From Lentisphaera marina (GTDB lineage: Bacteria > Verrucomicrobiota > Lentisphaeria > Lentisphaerales > Lentisphaeraceae), in the NCBI RefSeq assembly GCF_028745505.1, contig NZ_JAQZZL010000002.1, positions 434,001 through 498,000 on the forward strand: a stretch of DNA of 64,000 nt. The letters run 5' to 3'. The notes beneath the pieces were generated by a model. The model saw only the letters and a list, made by a program, of their open reading frames with translations, was not told the DNA's origin and made no database searches. How positions within the stretch are numbered: position 1 is the first letter of the stretch; each line of letters begins with the position of its first letter. Positions 38,701 to 47,733 of the stretch are shown here, piece after piece. Both the position numbers and the translations under genes were made by a program.

Positions 38701-38744
38701 AGTTGTCAAGTCCTGAAAAATAGTTGTCACAATTTGTTGTTTTG

Positions 38745-39581
38745 TTATGCACATTGTCTGTCGTGAACAGTACTTGGGAATGAGTAACCCAAAGCGATGT
38801 GTGGACGGCAATTATTATACAAATAGATAGCTTGTTTAATAGCTGTTTTTGCGCTCTTTAGATCATTGAATGTATTTCTCAAATGGTACTCATATTTTAG
38901 GATCCCATTAACCCTTTCAGCTTTTGAGTTTTCATAACAATGATTTTCTTCTGTCATACTAATCAGAAGGTTTTTCTTTTTTAGAATATCGACATAGTCA
39001 TAACAACAATACTGCGACCCCCTGTCAGAGTGATGGATCGGGTGAGAACCTTTAGGTAGATCTTTTAAAGCCATTTTCAACGCCTTGATACATCCAACAG
39101 CTTCTAAGTTCTCTCCCACATTATAAGCAATGATTTTTCTAGAGTATGCATCAGTAATCAATGCTAAATAAACAAAGCTTTTTACTACTCTAATATAGGT
39201 GATATCGCATACCCAAACCTGGTTAGGAGATGTTAAATTCATATCTTTGATGAGGTTTCTATAAACTTTAAAACAATGCCTAGAATCGGTTGTGCGACAG
39301 TACTTCTTCTTTCTTTTGATTAATAGTCGCTCTTCACGAGCTATATCGAACAAGCGATCTCGTCCTACTTTTATAGAATTCTCTTTGAAGTCATCCGCTA
39401 ATATATGATGTAGCTTTCGAACTCCGAGCTCTGACTGGATGCAGCGTTGTTCTTTGATCAGTTCGACTATAAGCTTTTGATCCACTTCTTTTTTAGTGCT
39501 AATTGATCTATGTTTATAGAAGTTTTGCCGACTCATTTTTAAATACTCACAGAGTTGCTTAACAGTGAAAGATTTGTTCAT
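38745..39581 (-). CDS. IS3-family transposase OrfB (integrase catalytic domain)
   Basis: The 278-residue protein has an N-terminal HTH_21-like segment (RCIQSELGVRKLHHIL) and the rve integrase core. The catalytic residues are in VWVCDITYI, HHSDRGSQY and NSKAERVNG, with D-35-E spacing between the last two, as in IS3. The C-terminus ends YNNCRPHIALGYSFPS. It starts in a 4-base ATGA overlap with OrfA, so it may be made by reinitiation and, as in other IS3 elements, by frameshifting to an OrfAB fusion. It appears full length. Confidence 0.94.
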   Translation of the reverse strand: MNKSFTVKQLCEYLKMSRQNFYKHRSISTKKEVDQKLIVELIKEQRCIQSELGVRKLHHILADDFKENSIKVGRDRLFDIAREERLLIKRKKKYCRTTDSRHCFKVYRNLIKDMNLTSPNQVWVCDITYIRVVKSFVYLALITDAYSRKIIAYNVGENLEAVGCIKALKMALKDLPKGSHPIHHSDRGSQYCCYDYVDILKKKNLLISMTEENHCYENSKAERVNGILKYEYHLRNTFNDLKSAKTAIKQAIYLYNNCRPHIALGYSFPSTVHDRQCA

Positions 39582-39961
39582 TTCTCTGACTCTCCAGACA
39601 GCTTCGCATCGACTTTTTTTTTGAATGCGACTTTATCTGACACACCGAACTTATCACACGCTATATCAAAGTAAGCTTTATTCATAACATCACTTATAGC
39701 TAGTTCAGTTACTGTTTTCTCTAACTCAGCAATATGCTTTTTAAGAGCTTTAATTTCATCAATATCATTTTCTGATTCCACTTTAATCACCTTTGGTAAT
39801 AAGTCTGTTCTACCATACTTTTTGACCCAGCCTCTTACTGTACAAGAGCCTGATATCCCATAAGCTTGGCTAGCTTCTCCACAGCTTATAAATTTACCTT
39901 TGGAGATTTCGTTTACCACTTTTTGTTTAAATGATTCACTATATCTTATTGTATCTTTCAT
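39578..39961 (-). CDS. IS3-family OrfA (transposase HTH subunit)
   Basis: ATG 39961 is chosen because AGGA lies 9 bases upstream and because an upstream start would run out through the IS end. The 127-residue protein has SESFKQKVVNEISKG, an HTH (GEASQAYGISGSCTVRGWVKKYG) described by position at about residues 24-46, and a C-terminal leucine-zipper-like coiled coil (IDEIKALKKHIAELEKTV). This is the DNA-binding and regulatory partner of OrfB. Confidence 0.9.
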   Translation of the reverse strand: MKDTIRYSESFKQKVVNEISKGKFISCGEASQAYGISGSCTVRGWVKKYGRTDLLPKVIKVESENDIDEIKALKKHIAELEKTVTELAISDVMNKAYFDIACDKFGVSDKVAFKKKVDAKLSGESEK

Positions 39962-40010
39962 GGGTTGTTCCTGATTTAGATGACAACCTATATCAGGACA
40001 AGACACAAGA

Positions 40011-40066
40011 CACTGACCACTGACCACTGACCACTGACCACTGACGACTGACCTCTGACCACTGAG
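40011..40066. repeat. 8-copy heptanucleotide array (CACTGAC)
   Basis: Five perfect CACTGAC units are followed by GACTGAC, CTCTGAC and CACTGAG, 56 bases in total. Two ACAAGAC heptamers (39998-40011) precede it and overlap the right end of the IS. Confidence 0.93.
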
Positions 40067-40074
40067 AGCAAAAT

Positions 40075-43000
40075 CTAATTGAGTAAGCTAGCTAAGTCAC
40101 TCATCTGCAATTTACTACTAGATTTGAACTCATCTTGTTCAATAATTTCGTCAAAGAGCTTCTGCTTTTCAGCCTGTAGTGCGGCTACCTTTTCTTCAAC
40201 AGAGTCAGTACTAATCATGCGATAGATGATCACTGGGTTGTCTTGGCCAATACGATGGCTTCGGTCAATAGCTTGGTTCTCTGCGGCAGGGTTCCACCAA
40301 GGGTCAAAAATGAAGACATAAGAGGCTCGTGTGAGGTTAAGGCCCGTGCCAGCAGCTTTGAGTGAGAGTAAGAACACAGATGGTTCGGGACTCTCGGTAA
40401 AATCATCAACAATTTTTGAGCGTTTTTGGCTAGCGGTTTCACCAGTGATCATGTGTGTTTTGATCTTTTCTTGGTGCAATTCTTTTTCGATCTCTTTGAG
40501 GATGCCAGTAAATTGTGAGAAGAATAGGCAACTATGCCCTTCGGCCATGAGATCCTTGGCTTTTTCAATAAAGGCCGCGGCTTTAGGTGAGCGTTGCACT
40601 AGGGGAAGCTCGGGATCTGGTTTGTATTCTTCGGGGGAGCCAAATGCCGAATGACAGGATAATTGACGTAATCGAGTTAGAGAAGCGAGTACATTCATGG
40701 CATTGCCCGCTTTGAGTGACTGACGAGCCTGACGCATTTCTCTTTGATAAAGGTCGACTTGAACATCTGACATAGGAATGTCGAGAGGGATAAAAGTTTT
40801 AGGTGGTAATTCCGGAGCCGCCATTTTCTTGGTGCGGCGCAACATGAAGGGCTTGAGGCGTTTGATGACGAGAGAGGCTGAGTCGCCTTGGCAGAGGAGT
40901 CGGAAATCTTCTTTTGAGCCATTGAGGCCCGGGTTGAGGAATTCCATAATAGACCAGAGGTCATCGGCCGAATTTTCAATGGGGGTACCACTGAGGGCAA
41001 AACGTCGTTTAGATTTGAGTTGTCGAACGGCACGAGAAACTTGTGAATCAGAATTTTTAATCTGCTGGGCTTCATCGAGTACAATATGCTCAAATTTGAG
41101 TTTCTTTAGGGTGTTCAAATCATTGCGAACTAATGAGTAAGAAATGATAAAGAGACCTTTTTTCTGGTCGAAATTATCGTAGATCTCGGAGCGTTTATCT
41201 AAATTGCCTCGAATAATATGTGTGTCGAGATGAGGCGTAAATTTCTGAGCTTCTTTTTGCCAGTTATCGAGTAATGATGAAGGACAGACGATTAAATTAG
41301 CGGCTTGTGAGTGACTCATGCTAGCTAGAGTTTGTACAGTTTTACCCAAGCCCATGTCATCCGCTAATAAAGCGCCGCATTGACTTTGAGCTAGAGAGCT
41401 TAAGAACTGGTAGCCTTCGAGCTGGTAATTGCGCAGTTCGCAATTGACTTTTGCGGGAGGCGCTTCATGGCTTTGGTATCTTTGGATAATGCTTTGTAAA
41501 GCATCTTTTGAGTTGGGACTTACGGGTAAGTCATCAAGGGGTAAGCGAGCGATATTGAGTGGGTGAATGCGAGGGCTGCCGGCAGGAGATATACCGTATT
41601 CTTCCAAGAGTTGAGTATGTGAGTTGAGATGTTCTTTGTCTAAGTTGAACCAATCGCCATTAGAGCTACGGAAAAAACTTCCAGAGCTATGGCTCGCTTG
41701 TTCTAAGTCGCGTGAGCTAATACTTTGTCCTGAAATACTCCAGTGAACTTCTAGTCTTTGGCTACCATCGCTATTATCGATGATTGAAAATTGTTTGTGA
41801 ATGCTTTGTGGTTCTTGAAGTTTTTGGAGCTGTTTATCAAGAGTTCCTGAGAGTGGCCAAAATTCAAGGAATTGCTCGAGCTTGTTTTGGTTGAGGGTAA
41901 TAGCAAATTCGTCGGCATTTATGGCTTCGCCATTAAGCTTAGTTTTGAGTTCTGGGAATTGTTTGTTGGGCAATTTGCCTTTGACAATGAACTTAGAATT
42001 TTTTATTTGCAGATTACTGCCACTAATTTCTTGGGAAACAATGATGCGCTGCTGCTCAAGACGAGCTTTGAGAGGGGCTTCCTTTTGTCCTTCTTGACTG
42101 ACAAAATCACCGGATAAAACTTCGGTGTGCCCTTGGAGTAATTCAGGTAGGAACTTACAGGCTTGATCCAAGGGGATGGTGGGGACTTTTGAACTTTTAA
42201 AGCAATGCAGAAGAACCTTCATGGGGACAGGGCATTGAAAGGGGATGTTGCCTGCACCGAGTGCAAGGGTTTCGCGATCTTTGAACTTACCGACGTAATG
42301 ATGAAAAGCTCTGGCTTGTTCGCGATTAGGGCCAATAAGGCAGTGAAGGCGGACTTTTTTGTCGTTGATCTCGGGTTCAATAAAGGCACGAAATTCACAA
42401 TGGCTTAAAACGGCATCACCAGTGAGGCGATCAATAAAACGCCCTGGGTGCTCTTTCCAAGTATCGAGCCATTCATCGAGTTTTTTACGCGTGATCTTGA
42501 GCAGTTTTTCTTGGCTGCGGTAGATGTGATAGGGTTTAACTTGATTAAAGAGCCAAGCTAAAAAGCGAGCATCTAGAGGCTCCATTTCTGTAGCAATGCC
42601 ACGTTTATTATAACATTGAGCTGAGAAATTGTAGAGGTTTTGCATGACGCAGAGTTGGCGATCATTAGAGAAGTCTTGGTAGAAACGGATAGCGGCTTGA
42701 GAGTCACTATAATTTCTTTCTATTTCTACAGTAAGTTTCCATTTTTCAAACTTTTTAGCTACAGGGGCGGTGGGACGTGCCGAATTGTTTTTTGGTAAAG
42801 GAGCTTGGTAGCGATTTTGTGCTGCCTTAGGCAAGACGGGAGTTTTTTTACGGAAGTCAGGGACTGCAAATTTTTTACCGAGCAATTTATCGACTTGATT
42901 AACGAGGATGTATGAATGCAAACAGAAAGATTTTCCAGGCTGACAGGTGCAGGATTGTTGCCATTTTTTATCGATCCACGACCAGCGACAAACATAACGT

Positions 43001-43182
43001 CCAGCAATCGTGAGTGAGATCATTTTAGCTTCGGCTTTGAAGAGGGTGATTTTTAGCGCTGCGGGGCCCAATCTTCTGATCATGGAGGGAAATGAGCGGG
43101 GGAAAGAAGATGAAAAACCTTGAATGCCGGGCCAGTCATCGGCCCATGGGAGATCGTTGTTTGCAGGGGAGTCAGAAGCCAT
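40075..43182 (-). CDS. SWIM zinc-finger SNF2-family helicase
   Basis: The 1035-residue protein begins with a SWIM zinc finger (CTCQPGKSFCLH, CxC then CxH, about residues 77-88). A long middle region leads to the SNF2 ATPase at about residues 575-1020: motif I ADDMGLGKTVQTLASM, Ia region LIVCPSSLLDNW, motif II LDEAQQIKNS, motif III ALSGTPIENS, then motif V-VI FLLSLKAAGTGLNLTRA and RSHRIGQDNPV. It belongs to the bacterial RapA/HepA-like and SWIM-SNF2 group that translocates on double-stranded DNA. The gene stands alone and starts at ATG 43182. Its 3' end is 9 bases from the CACTGAC array. Confidence 0.92.
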   Translation of the reverse strand: MASDSPANNDLPWADDWPGIQGFSSSFPRSFPSMIRRLGPAALKITLFKAEAKMISLTIAGRYVCRWSWIDKKWQQSCTCQPGKSFCLHSYILVNQVDKLLGKKFAVPDFRKKTPVLPKAAQNRYQAPLPKNNSARPTAPVAKKFEKWKLTVEIERNYSDSQAAIRFYQDFSNDRQLCVMQNLYNFSAQCYNKRGIATEMEPLDARFLAWLFNQVKPYHIYRSQEKLLKITRKKLDEWLDTWKEHPGRFIDRLTGDAVLSHCEFRAFIEPEINDKKVRLHCLIGPNREQARAFHHYVGKFKDRETLALGAGNIPFQCPVPMKVLLHCFKSSKVPTIPLDQACKFLPELLQGHTEVLSGDFVSQEGQKEAPLKARLEQQRIIVSQEISGSNLQIKNSKFIVKGKLPNKQFPELKTKLNGEAINADEFAITLNQNKLEQFLEFWPLSGTLDKQLQKLQEPQSIHKQFSIIDNSDGSQRLEVHWSISGQSISSRDLEQASHSSGSFFRSSNGDWFNLDKEHLNSHTQLLEEYGISPAGSPRIHPLNIARLPLDDLPVSPNSKDALQSIIQRYQSHEAPPAKVNCELRNYQLEGYQFLSSLAQSQCGALLADDMGLGKTVQTLASMSHSQAANLIVCPSSLLDNWQKEAQKFTPHLDTHIIRGNLDKRSEIYDNFDQKKGLFIISYSLVRNDLNTLKKLKFEHIVLDEAQQIKNSDSQVSRAVRQLKSKRRFALSGTPIENSADDLWSIMEFLNPGLNGSKEDFRLLCQGDSASLVIKRLKPFMLRRTKKMAAPELPPKTFIPLDIPMSDVQVDLYQREMRQARQSLKAGNAMNVLASLTRLRQLSCHSAFGSPEEYKPDPELPLVQRSPKAAAFIEKAKDLMAEGHSCLFFSQFTGILKEIEKELHQEKIKTHMITGETASQKRSKIVDDFTESPEPSVFLLSLKAAGTGLNLTRASYVFIFDPWWNPAAENQAIDRSHRIGQDNPVIIYRMISTDSVEEKVAALQAEKQKLFDEIIEQDEFKSSSKLQMSDLASLLN

Positions 43183-43469
43183 GAGAAATTGTGTTGATTT
43201 AAAATTAGAATCCTATAGGACACTGAAAAGTGGGGGATTTCCAAGCTTTATAGATGAAAAATGGAAAAAAAAGCTTGTTAGAGAGGATTTGGAACTCTTC
43301 TTTATGGATGCTAAAATCTTCTAGGAGAGCAAGATAGATAAAGGAAAAATAAATTGCAGGCTAAAAATCAGTTAAAATCATTGCTTTGTACTTAAAATAC
43401 TTGAGATTTTTAGGGGAGTGCCTACATTGAACTTAATATAATTTTAACTAGATCAACAGAGAATAACTT

Positions 43470-43808
43470 ATGACCCGTGGTCCATATACAACACTTTTAA
43501 AAATACAAGAACTTGAATTGGTTCTCAAAGAGAGTCAAGCCTTGCATGGAGAAGAAAAAGAAGCTCAGGAATTGTCTGAGAAAATTGACGCTCTAAAAAG
43601 TGATGTGCCCGAGCGTACTTTAAAACACTTTGATCGTTTTAGAAGAAATGGTGTGGGTATCACTAAAGAAGTCGATGGTCGTTGTAGAGCCTGCAATATG
43701 GTAATTCCTCAAGGGACCCTCAATCGCATGAATTCGGGTAAAGAAGAACCCGTATGCCCAAGCTGCCAGGTTTATTTGTATTTAAGCGCATATAATTGGG
43801 AAAACTAA
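43470..43808 (+). CDS. coiled-coil C4 zinc-ribbon protein (COG1579-like)
   Basis: The 112-residue protein has an N-terminal helical coiled coil (about residues 8-50, rich in Glu/Leu/Lys) and then a zinc ribbon with CRAC and CPSC pairs at about residues 71-97 (RCRACNMVIPQGTLNR, EPVCPSCQVYLYL). This is a shortened version of the COG1579 type. The function is not established; some relatives are thought to bind nucleic acids or act as chaperones. It is one base before the PTS IIA gene. The 287 bases upstream hold no gene. Confidence 0.75.
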   Translation: MTRGPYTTLLKIQELELVLKESQALHGEEKEAQELSEKIDALKSDVPERTLKHFDRFRRNGVGITKEVDGRCRACNMVIPQGTLNRMNSGKEEPVCPSCQVYLYLSAYNWEN

Positions 43809-43809
43809 A

Positions 43810-44274
43810 ATGGATTTAACACGACTCCTCCCCGCAGGTCATTGCGTTATCAATATTAGTACGACTTGCTATAAAGAAGCGATTCGCGAAACGATGCAAC
43901 CACTCGTTGATAGTGGCATTGTAACGGATGCTGAAACATTCAATAATCGCGTTCTCAAGCGCGAAGCTCAAATTACCACTGCCATTGGTGGTGGTGTAGC
44001 AGTGCCTCACGCACGCTCTCGCGACGTGACCCGTTTAGGTCTAGCCGTTGGCGTTTTAGATGAGCCAATAAAATTTAATGAAGAAGGAGATGAAGTTTCG
44101 ATCATTTTCTTAATTTCGATTCCTTCTTTTGCGCCAGTCGCGCACATGCCTTTGCTCCAGCACTTGGCGAGTTTTGTACGTTACCCCAAGAAAGTTGAAA
44201 AGCTCTTGGGAAGTAAAACTCCTGCGGCAGCAGCTAAGTATCTTTGTTCATATAAAGCGCGCGCAAAGAAGTAG
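43810..44274 (+). CDS. stand-alone PTS EIIA (PtsN-like)
   Basis: The 154-residue protein is a single EIIA type-2 domain. The phosphorylated histidine is in GGVAVPHARSRD at about residue 66; the C-terminal half IIFLISIPSFAPVAHMPLLQ and LASFVRYPKKVEKLL is typical of PtsN (EIIA-Ntr). There is no EIIB/EIIC nearby, which supports a regulatory role in nitrogen, potassium or envelope control. It is co-transcribed with the zinc-ribbon gene and ends at a terminator. Confidence 0.88.
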   Translation: MDLTRLLPAGHCVINISTTCYKEAIRETMQPLVDSGIVTDAETFNNRVLKREAQITTAIGGGVAVPHARSRDVTRLGLAVGVLDEPIKFNEEGDEVSIIFLISIPSFAPVAHMPLLQHLASFVRYPKKVEKLLGSKTPAAAAKYLCSYKARAKK

Positions 44275-44293
44275 CTTTTAATATTTATTTATT

Positions 44294-44325
44294 CCGGCCT
44301 AAAGTATTTTAGGGCGGATTTTTTT
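44294..44325 (+). terminator. terminator after PTS EIIA gene
   Basis: CCGGCCTAAA (44294-44303) and TTTAGGGCGG (44308-44317) pair with a single mismatch, followed by a T run to 44325. Confidence 0.82.
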
Positions 44326-44347
44326 ATTCTATATACAGGGTTTGTTT

Positions 44348-47110
44348 ATGGGTATTTTTGATTTTTTACGTAAGAAAGAAAGTGTGATTACACCGGGTCA
44401 TTCACATCACTCCGTGGCTGAAAAAATGTCGGATGTGGAATTTATTCTAGAGAGTTTAGAAAAAGAAGAAGATGAAATTGCCGTTCGCAATGCCATAAAT
44501 TCATACAAAGATAAAGAATGCTTAAAAACTATAGCGGAAAAATCGACAGATACGGCTAAAGCGATTGCAAAGCAAAGACTCAAAGACTTGATTCTTGAAG
44601 ATCTTATCAAAGGGCGTGAGAGTGATTGTGAGGAGAATTTCTTGCAATCTTTGACAGATAAAGAAAGACTCAAACTCATTCGTGCGTGTCACGGAGAAGT
44701 ATGGGCTGAAAAATCACTCGCACTAATTTCTGATCAAGATCATATAAAACATGCGGCCTGTGTGGATAGCGCTAAGCTAGGCCGTTTAGCGGTAGAACGA
44801 TTGGAAGCTAAACTCGAGCTCGAATACGTGGCTCAACATGCTTTGATTGGCAATGTTCGAAATTACGCCAAGCGTCATTTGCGCGAAAAGTTTCCCGAGA
44901 AAAAAGAAATTGAGAAAGACAACTTTGATCATAACTCACATAAAGCAAAAAATATCATCAAGTCTTTACACGCTATGGAGATGTTGGGGAAATGGGCTGA
45001 TTTAGAGGATGAGTTTTCTAAAGCCTGTAAGAGTTGGGAAGCCTTAACTATTACAGATGAAGATTTATGTGAGCAATACCGTAAGTACCATCAAGTTTGC
45101 TCCGAAGGCTTGGAGGCCTGGCGTCAAGAGAATGCAGTAAAGTTAGAGCAAGAAAAAACTCAGCAAGCTGCAGTAGCTCAGCGCGAGGCCCTGTACAATA
45201 AATTGTCAGAAGACGAAGTTGCTGATTTTGAGGCTTTAGATGCGCTACAAGAAGAGTGGAAGGCATTAGCTGATTTAGATGATGCTGAGCTCGCAAAAGA
45301 ATGGCAGCACAAATGGAATGATGCTTGTAAACAGGTCAAAAAAGCTTTGCAAAAACTAGCTCAAGCCGAAGAAGACAAAGAAAAAGCTGGCGAAAAAATT
45401 GAAGATGTGATGGGCAAATTGAAAGATTGGTATGAAAATAAAAAGATCTTACCTTCAAAATTGCATCACATGAAGGAAGAGTGGAAAAAGATTGCGGCCT
45501 ACGCAAGCCATGAAGCCACTGAGAGCTACAACAAAGTTTTAAATGATTATCAAAGTTTTTGTGATCAAGCAGCCGAAGCTGAAACTCAGCAACGTGCTCG
45601 TATTGATGAGCTGATTAAACGCATTGAAGAATGCGAAGAGGCTTCCAAGTCGAACACAGATAGGGTTAAGTCAGCGCGTAAAGAAGTTTTGGATTTAAGT
45701 AAGAACTTAAGTGATAAAAGAAAAATTTCTGATGCTTTGAGAAAAGCCGAGGATAAGTACTACAAACTCGTCGAAGAGTCACATGAAGGCGATGCTTTCC
45801 TAGAAATGGATAATGAGAGCAAGGTCGAGGATTTATTCGATCAAGCACGTGAATGGTTGAGTCTTCCTGCAGATGGTAAGCTCTTCAATAAATTAAAAGA
45901 TTTCCGTCAACAATGGCAGGCCCTACGTCCGCTCCCAAAGAGTCGCTTTGAAAAGATTAAAACTGAGTTCGAAACTTTAGCGGATGCAACTTTCGCAAAA
46001 TGGAAAGAATTCAATGAAGAAGAAGATAAGCGGCGTGATGCCAACTTAGAAGTGAAAAAATCTTTGATTGCAGAGCTCAATGAAACGCTTAAAGAATGGT
46101 CGAATATGAGTGAGACCATGAAAAAAGTTAAAGAGCTGCAGAGGCGTTGGAAAGAGTCTGGTCCAGTGCGTCGTGAAGTCGCTGATCAGGTATGGGAAGA
46201 ATTCAATGGCAAAAGCCAAGCTTTTTACGATGAAGCACACAAAGTTATGGAAAAAGCTGAAGAAGCTAAAAAACAACTCCTTGATCAAGTAAGTCAGCTC
46301 GCTGAAAACTTGGATAAGGCGACTAATGCTCGTCAAACAGTGTTAGATTTGCGTTCTAAATGGAAAGAAATTGGCTTCGCAGGTTATAAAGCAGAGAAAG
46401 CCTTATGGGATAAGTTTAATACTTCTTGCAATGCCGTTTTTGAAGTGGTCAACGCTCAGAAAAACCGTTTGCATGAAGGCTTGGATAAAGCTGATGCAGA
46501 ACGTAAGGCTTTTGTCGATCAAGCCTTTGAATTGGCAGCTCAGCTCCAAGAAAAAGAAGGTGTTCGTTCAGCGGAATCATTTGTCCACTTTACGCGTACT
46601 TCCTTATCGGATTTAAATCGTGGTCACCGCAAAGAAGACGATAAGCTCTACGCCATGATTGACGAAAAATTGGCTGAGTACAAAGGTGAAAAATACGATG
46701 AGGCAGACGATAAATATATTGGCTTGCTCAAAGATTTAATTGCCGGTACAAGTGAATACTCCGTCGATCTCAAAGAATTTAGCCCTGCCGATAAGCGAGT
46801 GAATCGCATTAATCGCGCTTGTCAAGAAATGGAAAAACTTTCTCGTCAGCCCGTTCAGTATGAAGACGAAGCTGAATTTGATTTAAAGAATGCGATCAAA
46901 GGCTTAGCTTTTGCGATGACCGCAAGTACTAATGATGAAGAAAAGTTACCACCCGTGAACTCCAAAAGAGCCAAGCAGCTTTTATGGACGTATAGTCTGC
47001 GAGTTTTTGTTGAGCTCCAAGCTGAACAGGAAGAAAATCAAGTTAAGTACGCTGAACGCTTTGTGAAAGCGGTAGAAGTTTTTGCGGAAGCCGCAAAAGC
47101 TAAAGCATAA
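44348..47110 (+). CDS. large DUF349 repeat protein
   Basis: The start is put at ATG 44348; AGGG is 9 bases upstream and an in-frame TTG at 44342 is less likely. The 920-residue cytoplasmic protein is almost entirely helical and highly charged. It contains serial DUF349 modules recognisable from repeated LKDWYENKKILPSKLHHMKEEW-like units: W..L near 225, 295, 380, 520, 595 and 665, each with a Lys/Glu-rich coil and a tryptophan (EEWKALADLDDAE, RQQWQALRPLPKSR, QRRWKESGPVRRE, RSKWKEIGFAG). The function of DUF349 proteins is unclear, though they occur with RNA- or ribosome-related genes. It may be transcribed with the following hydrolase remnant. Confidence 0.85.
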   Translation: MGIFDFLRKKESVITPGHSHHSVAEKMSDVEFILESLEKEEDEIAVRNAINSYKDKECLKTIAEKSTDTAKAIAKQRLKDLILEDLIKGRESDCEENFLQSLTDKERLKLIRACHGEVWAEKSLALISDQDHIKHAACVDSAKLGRLAVERLEAKLELEYVAQHALIGNVRNYAKRHLREKFPEKKEIEKDNFDHNSHKAKNIIKSLHAMEMLGKWADLEDEFSKACKSWEALTITDEDLCEQYRKYHQVCSEGLEAWRQENAVKLEQEKTQQAAVAQREALYNKLSEDEVADFEALDALQEEWKALADLDDAELAKEWQHKWNDACKQVKKALQKLAQAEEDKEKAGEKIEDVMGKLKDWYENKKILPSKLHHMKEEWKKIAAYASHEATESYNKVLNDYQSFCDQAAEAETQQRARIDELIKRIEECEEASKSNTDRVKSARKEVLDLSKNLSDKRKISDALRKAEDKYYKLVEESHEGDAFLEMDNESKVEDLFDQAREWLSLPADGKLFNKLKDFRQQWQALRPLPKSRFEKIKTEFETLADATFAKWKEFNEEEDKRRDANLEVKKSLIAELNETLKEWSNMSETMKKVKELQRRWKESGPVRREVADQVWEEFNGKSQAFYDEAHKVMEKAEEAKKQLLDQVSQLAENLDKATNARQTVLDLRSKWKEIGFAGYKAEKALWDKFNTSCNAVFEVVNAQKNRLHEGLDKADAERKAFVDQAFELAAQLQEKEGVRSAESFVHFTRTSLSDLNRGHRKEDDKLYAMIDEKLAEYKGEKYDEADDKYIGLLKDLIAGTSEYSVDLKEFSPADKRVNRINRACQEMEKLSRQPVQYEDEAEFDLKNAIKGLAFAMTASTNDEEKLPPVNSKRAKQLLWTYSLRVFVELQAEQEENQVKYAERFVKAVEVFAEAAKAKA

Positions 47111-47132
47111 GTCCTACTTAGACTGGATAAAA

Positions 47133-47722
47133 ATGGTCTATTTCTTACCGGGAATGGGCGCCAATAGAAAAATGTATGGAGCTTGGAATCAATCGAGCTC
47201 TTATCGTTTTTGGATTGGCCCGAATTTAATGGTGAGAGCAGTTTAAGGGCAGTAGCTGAAAAAATTATTGAGTACTATGATATAGGTCCAGATGATATCG
47301 TTGGGGGATCATCCCTAGGTGGCATTGTAGCTATAGAAATTGATAAGATCCTTAATAACCCAAAAGTGGTTTTACTGGGAAGTGCGATTGATGTGACGGA
47401 AGTCAATAGCTTCTTGTTAAAACTGAGTGTGCTGAGCGATTACGCTCCGATCAAAATCATTCAATTACTGACGGGTAAGTATGATGTGACTCTATTAAAA
47501 ATGTTTTCTGAGAGTGATCCCCAGTTTATCAAAATGATGTGCCAATTGATTCCAACTTGGAAGGGCTATTTAGGGAATTCTAAAAAACTACTTAGAATTC
47601 ATGGCGCAAAAGATTTGGTGATTTCTTGCCCAAATGAAGCACATAAGATTTTAGATGGAGGACATCTAATCGCCATGACTCATGCCTCTAATTGTGAAGC
47701 TTTATTGTCTTCTTATCTATAG
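47133..47722 (+). pseudogene. alpha/beta hydrolase, split by a -1 frameshift
   Basis: The first part in frame from ATG 47133 reads MVYFLPGMGANRKMYGAW, a typical hydrolase N-terminus with its oxyanion loop. It then runs to a stop without homology. The rest continues in the -1 frame (from about 47183): LLSFLDWPEFNG, the nucleophile elbow GGSSLGG, the acid region RIHGAKDLV and the histidine DGGHLIAM, ending at 47722. All catalytic parts survive but lie in two frames, so a base was lost between about 47170 and 47190. It could be a sequencing error; a real loss would make it a recent pseudogene. The TTG-initiated 179-residue ORF alone lacks the oxyanion loop. Confidence 0.75.
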
Positions 47723-47733
47723 TTGAATAAGTT

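Larger units (their letters stand above)
38704..40005 (-). mobile_element. IS3-family insertion sequence
   Basis: A 1.3 kb element with two minus-strand ORFs (OrfA HTH protein and OrfB DDE transposase). Its ends are imperfect inverted repeats: TGTCAAGTCCTGA...GTTGTCA from 38704 on the left, and the complement of 39981-40005 (TGTCTTGTCCTGA...GTTGTCA) on the right. I could not identify a convincing target duplication. The element looks intact and is bordered by heptamer arrays on both sides. Confidence 0.88.

Noticed and set aside
38659-40066. CRISPR array
   Set aside because: The units are contiguous 7-base repeats without spacers and no cas genes are nearby.
40075-43182. SNF2 helicase as part of a new defence system
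   Set aside because: It stands alone, with no nuclease, methylase or other defence genes around it; SWIM-SNF2 proteins are common chromosomal genes.
44407-46336. Long minus-strand ORFs inside the DUF349 gene
   Set aside because: They are serine/leucine-rich shadows of the repetitive Lys/Glu codons on the plus strand.
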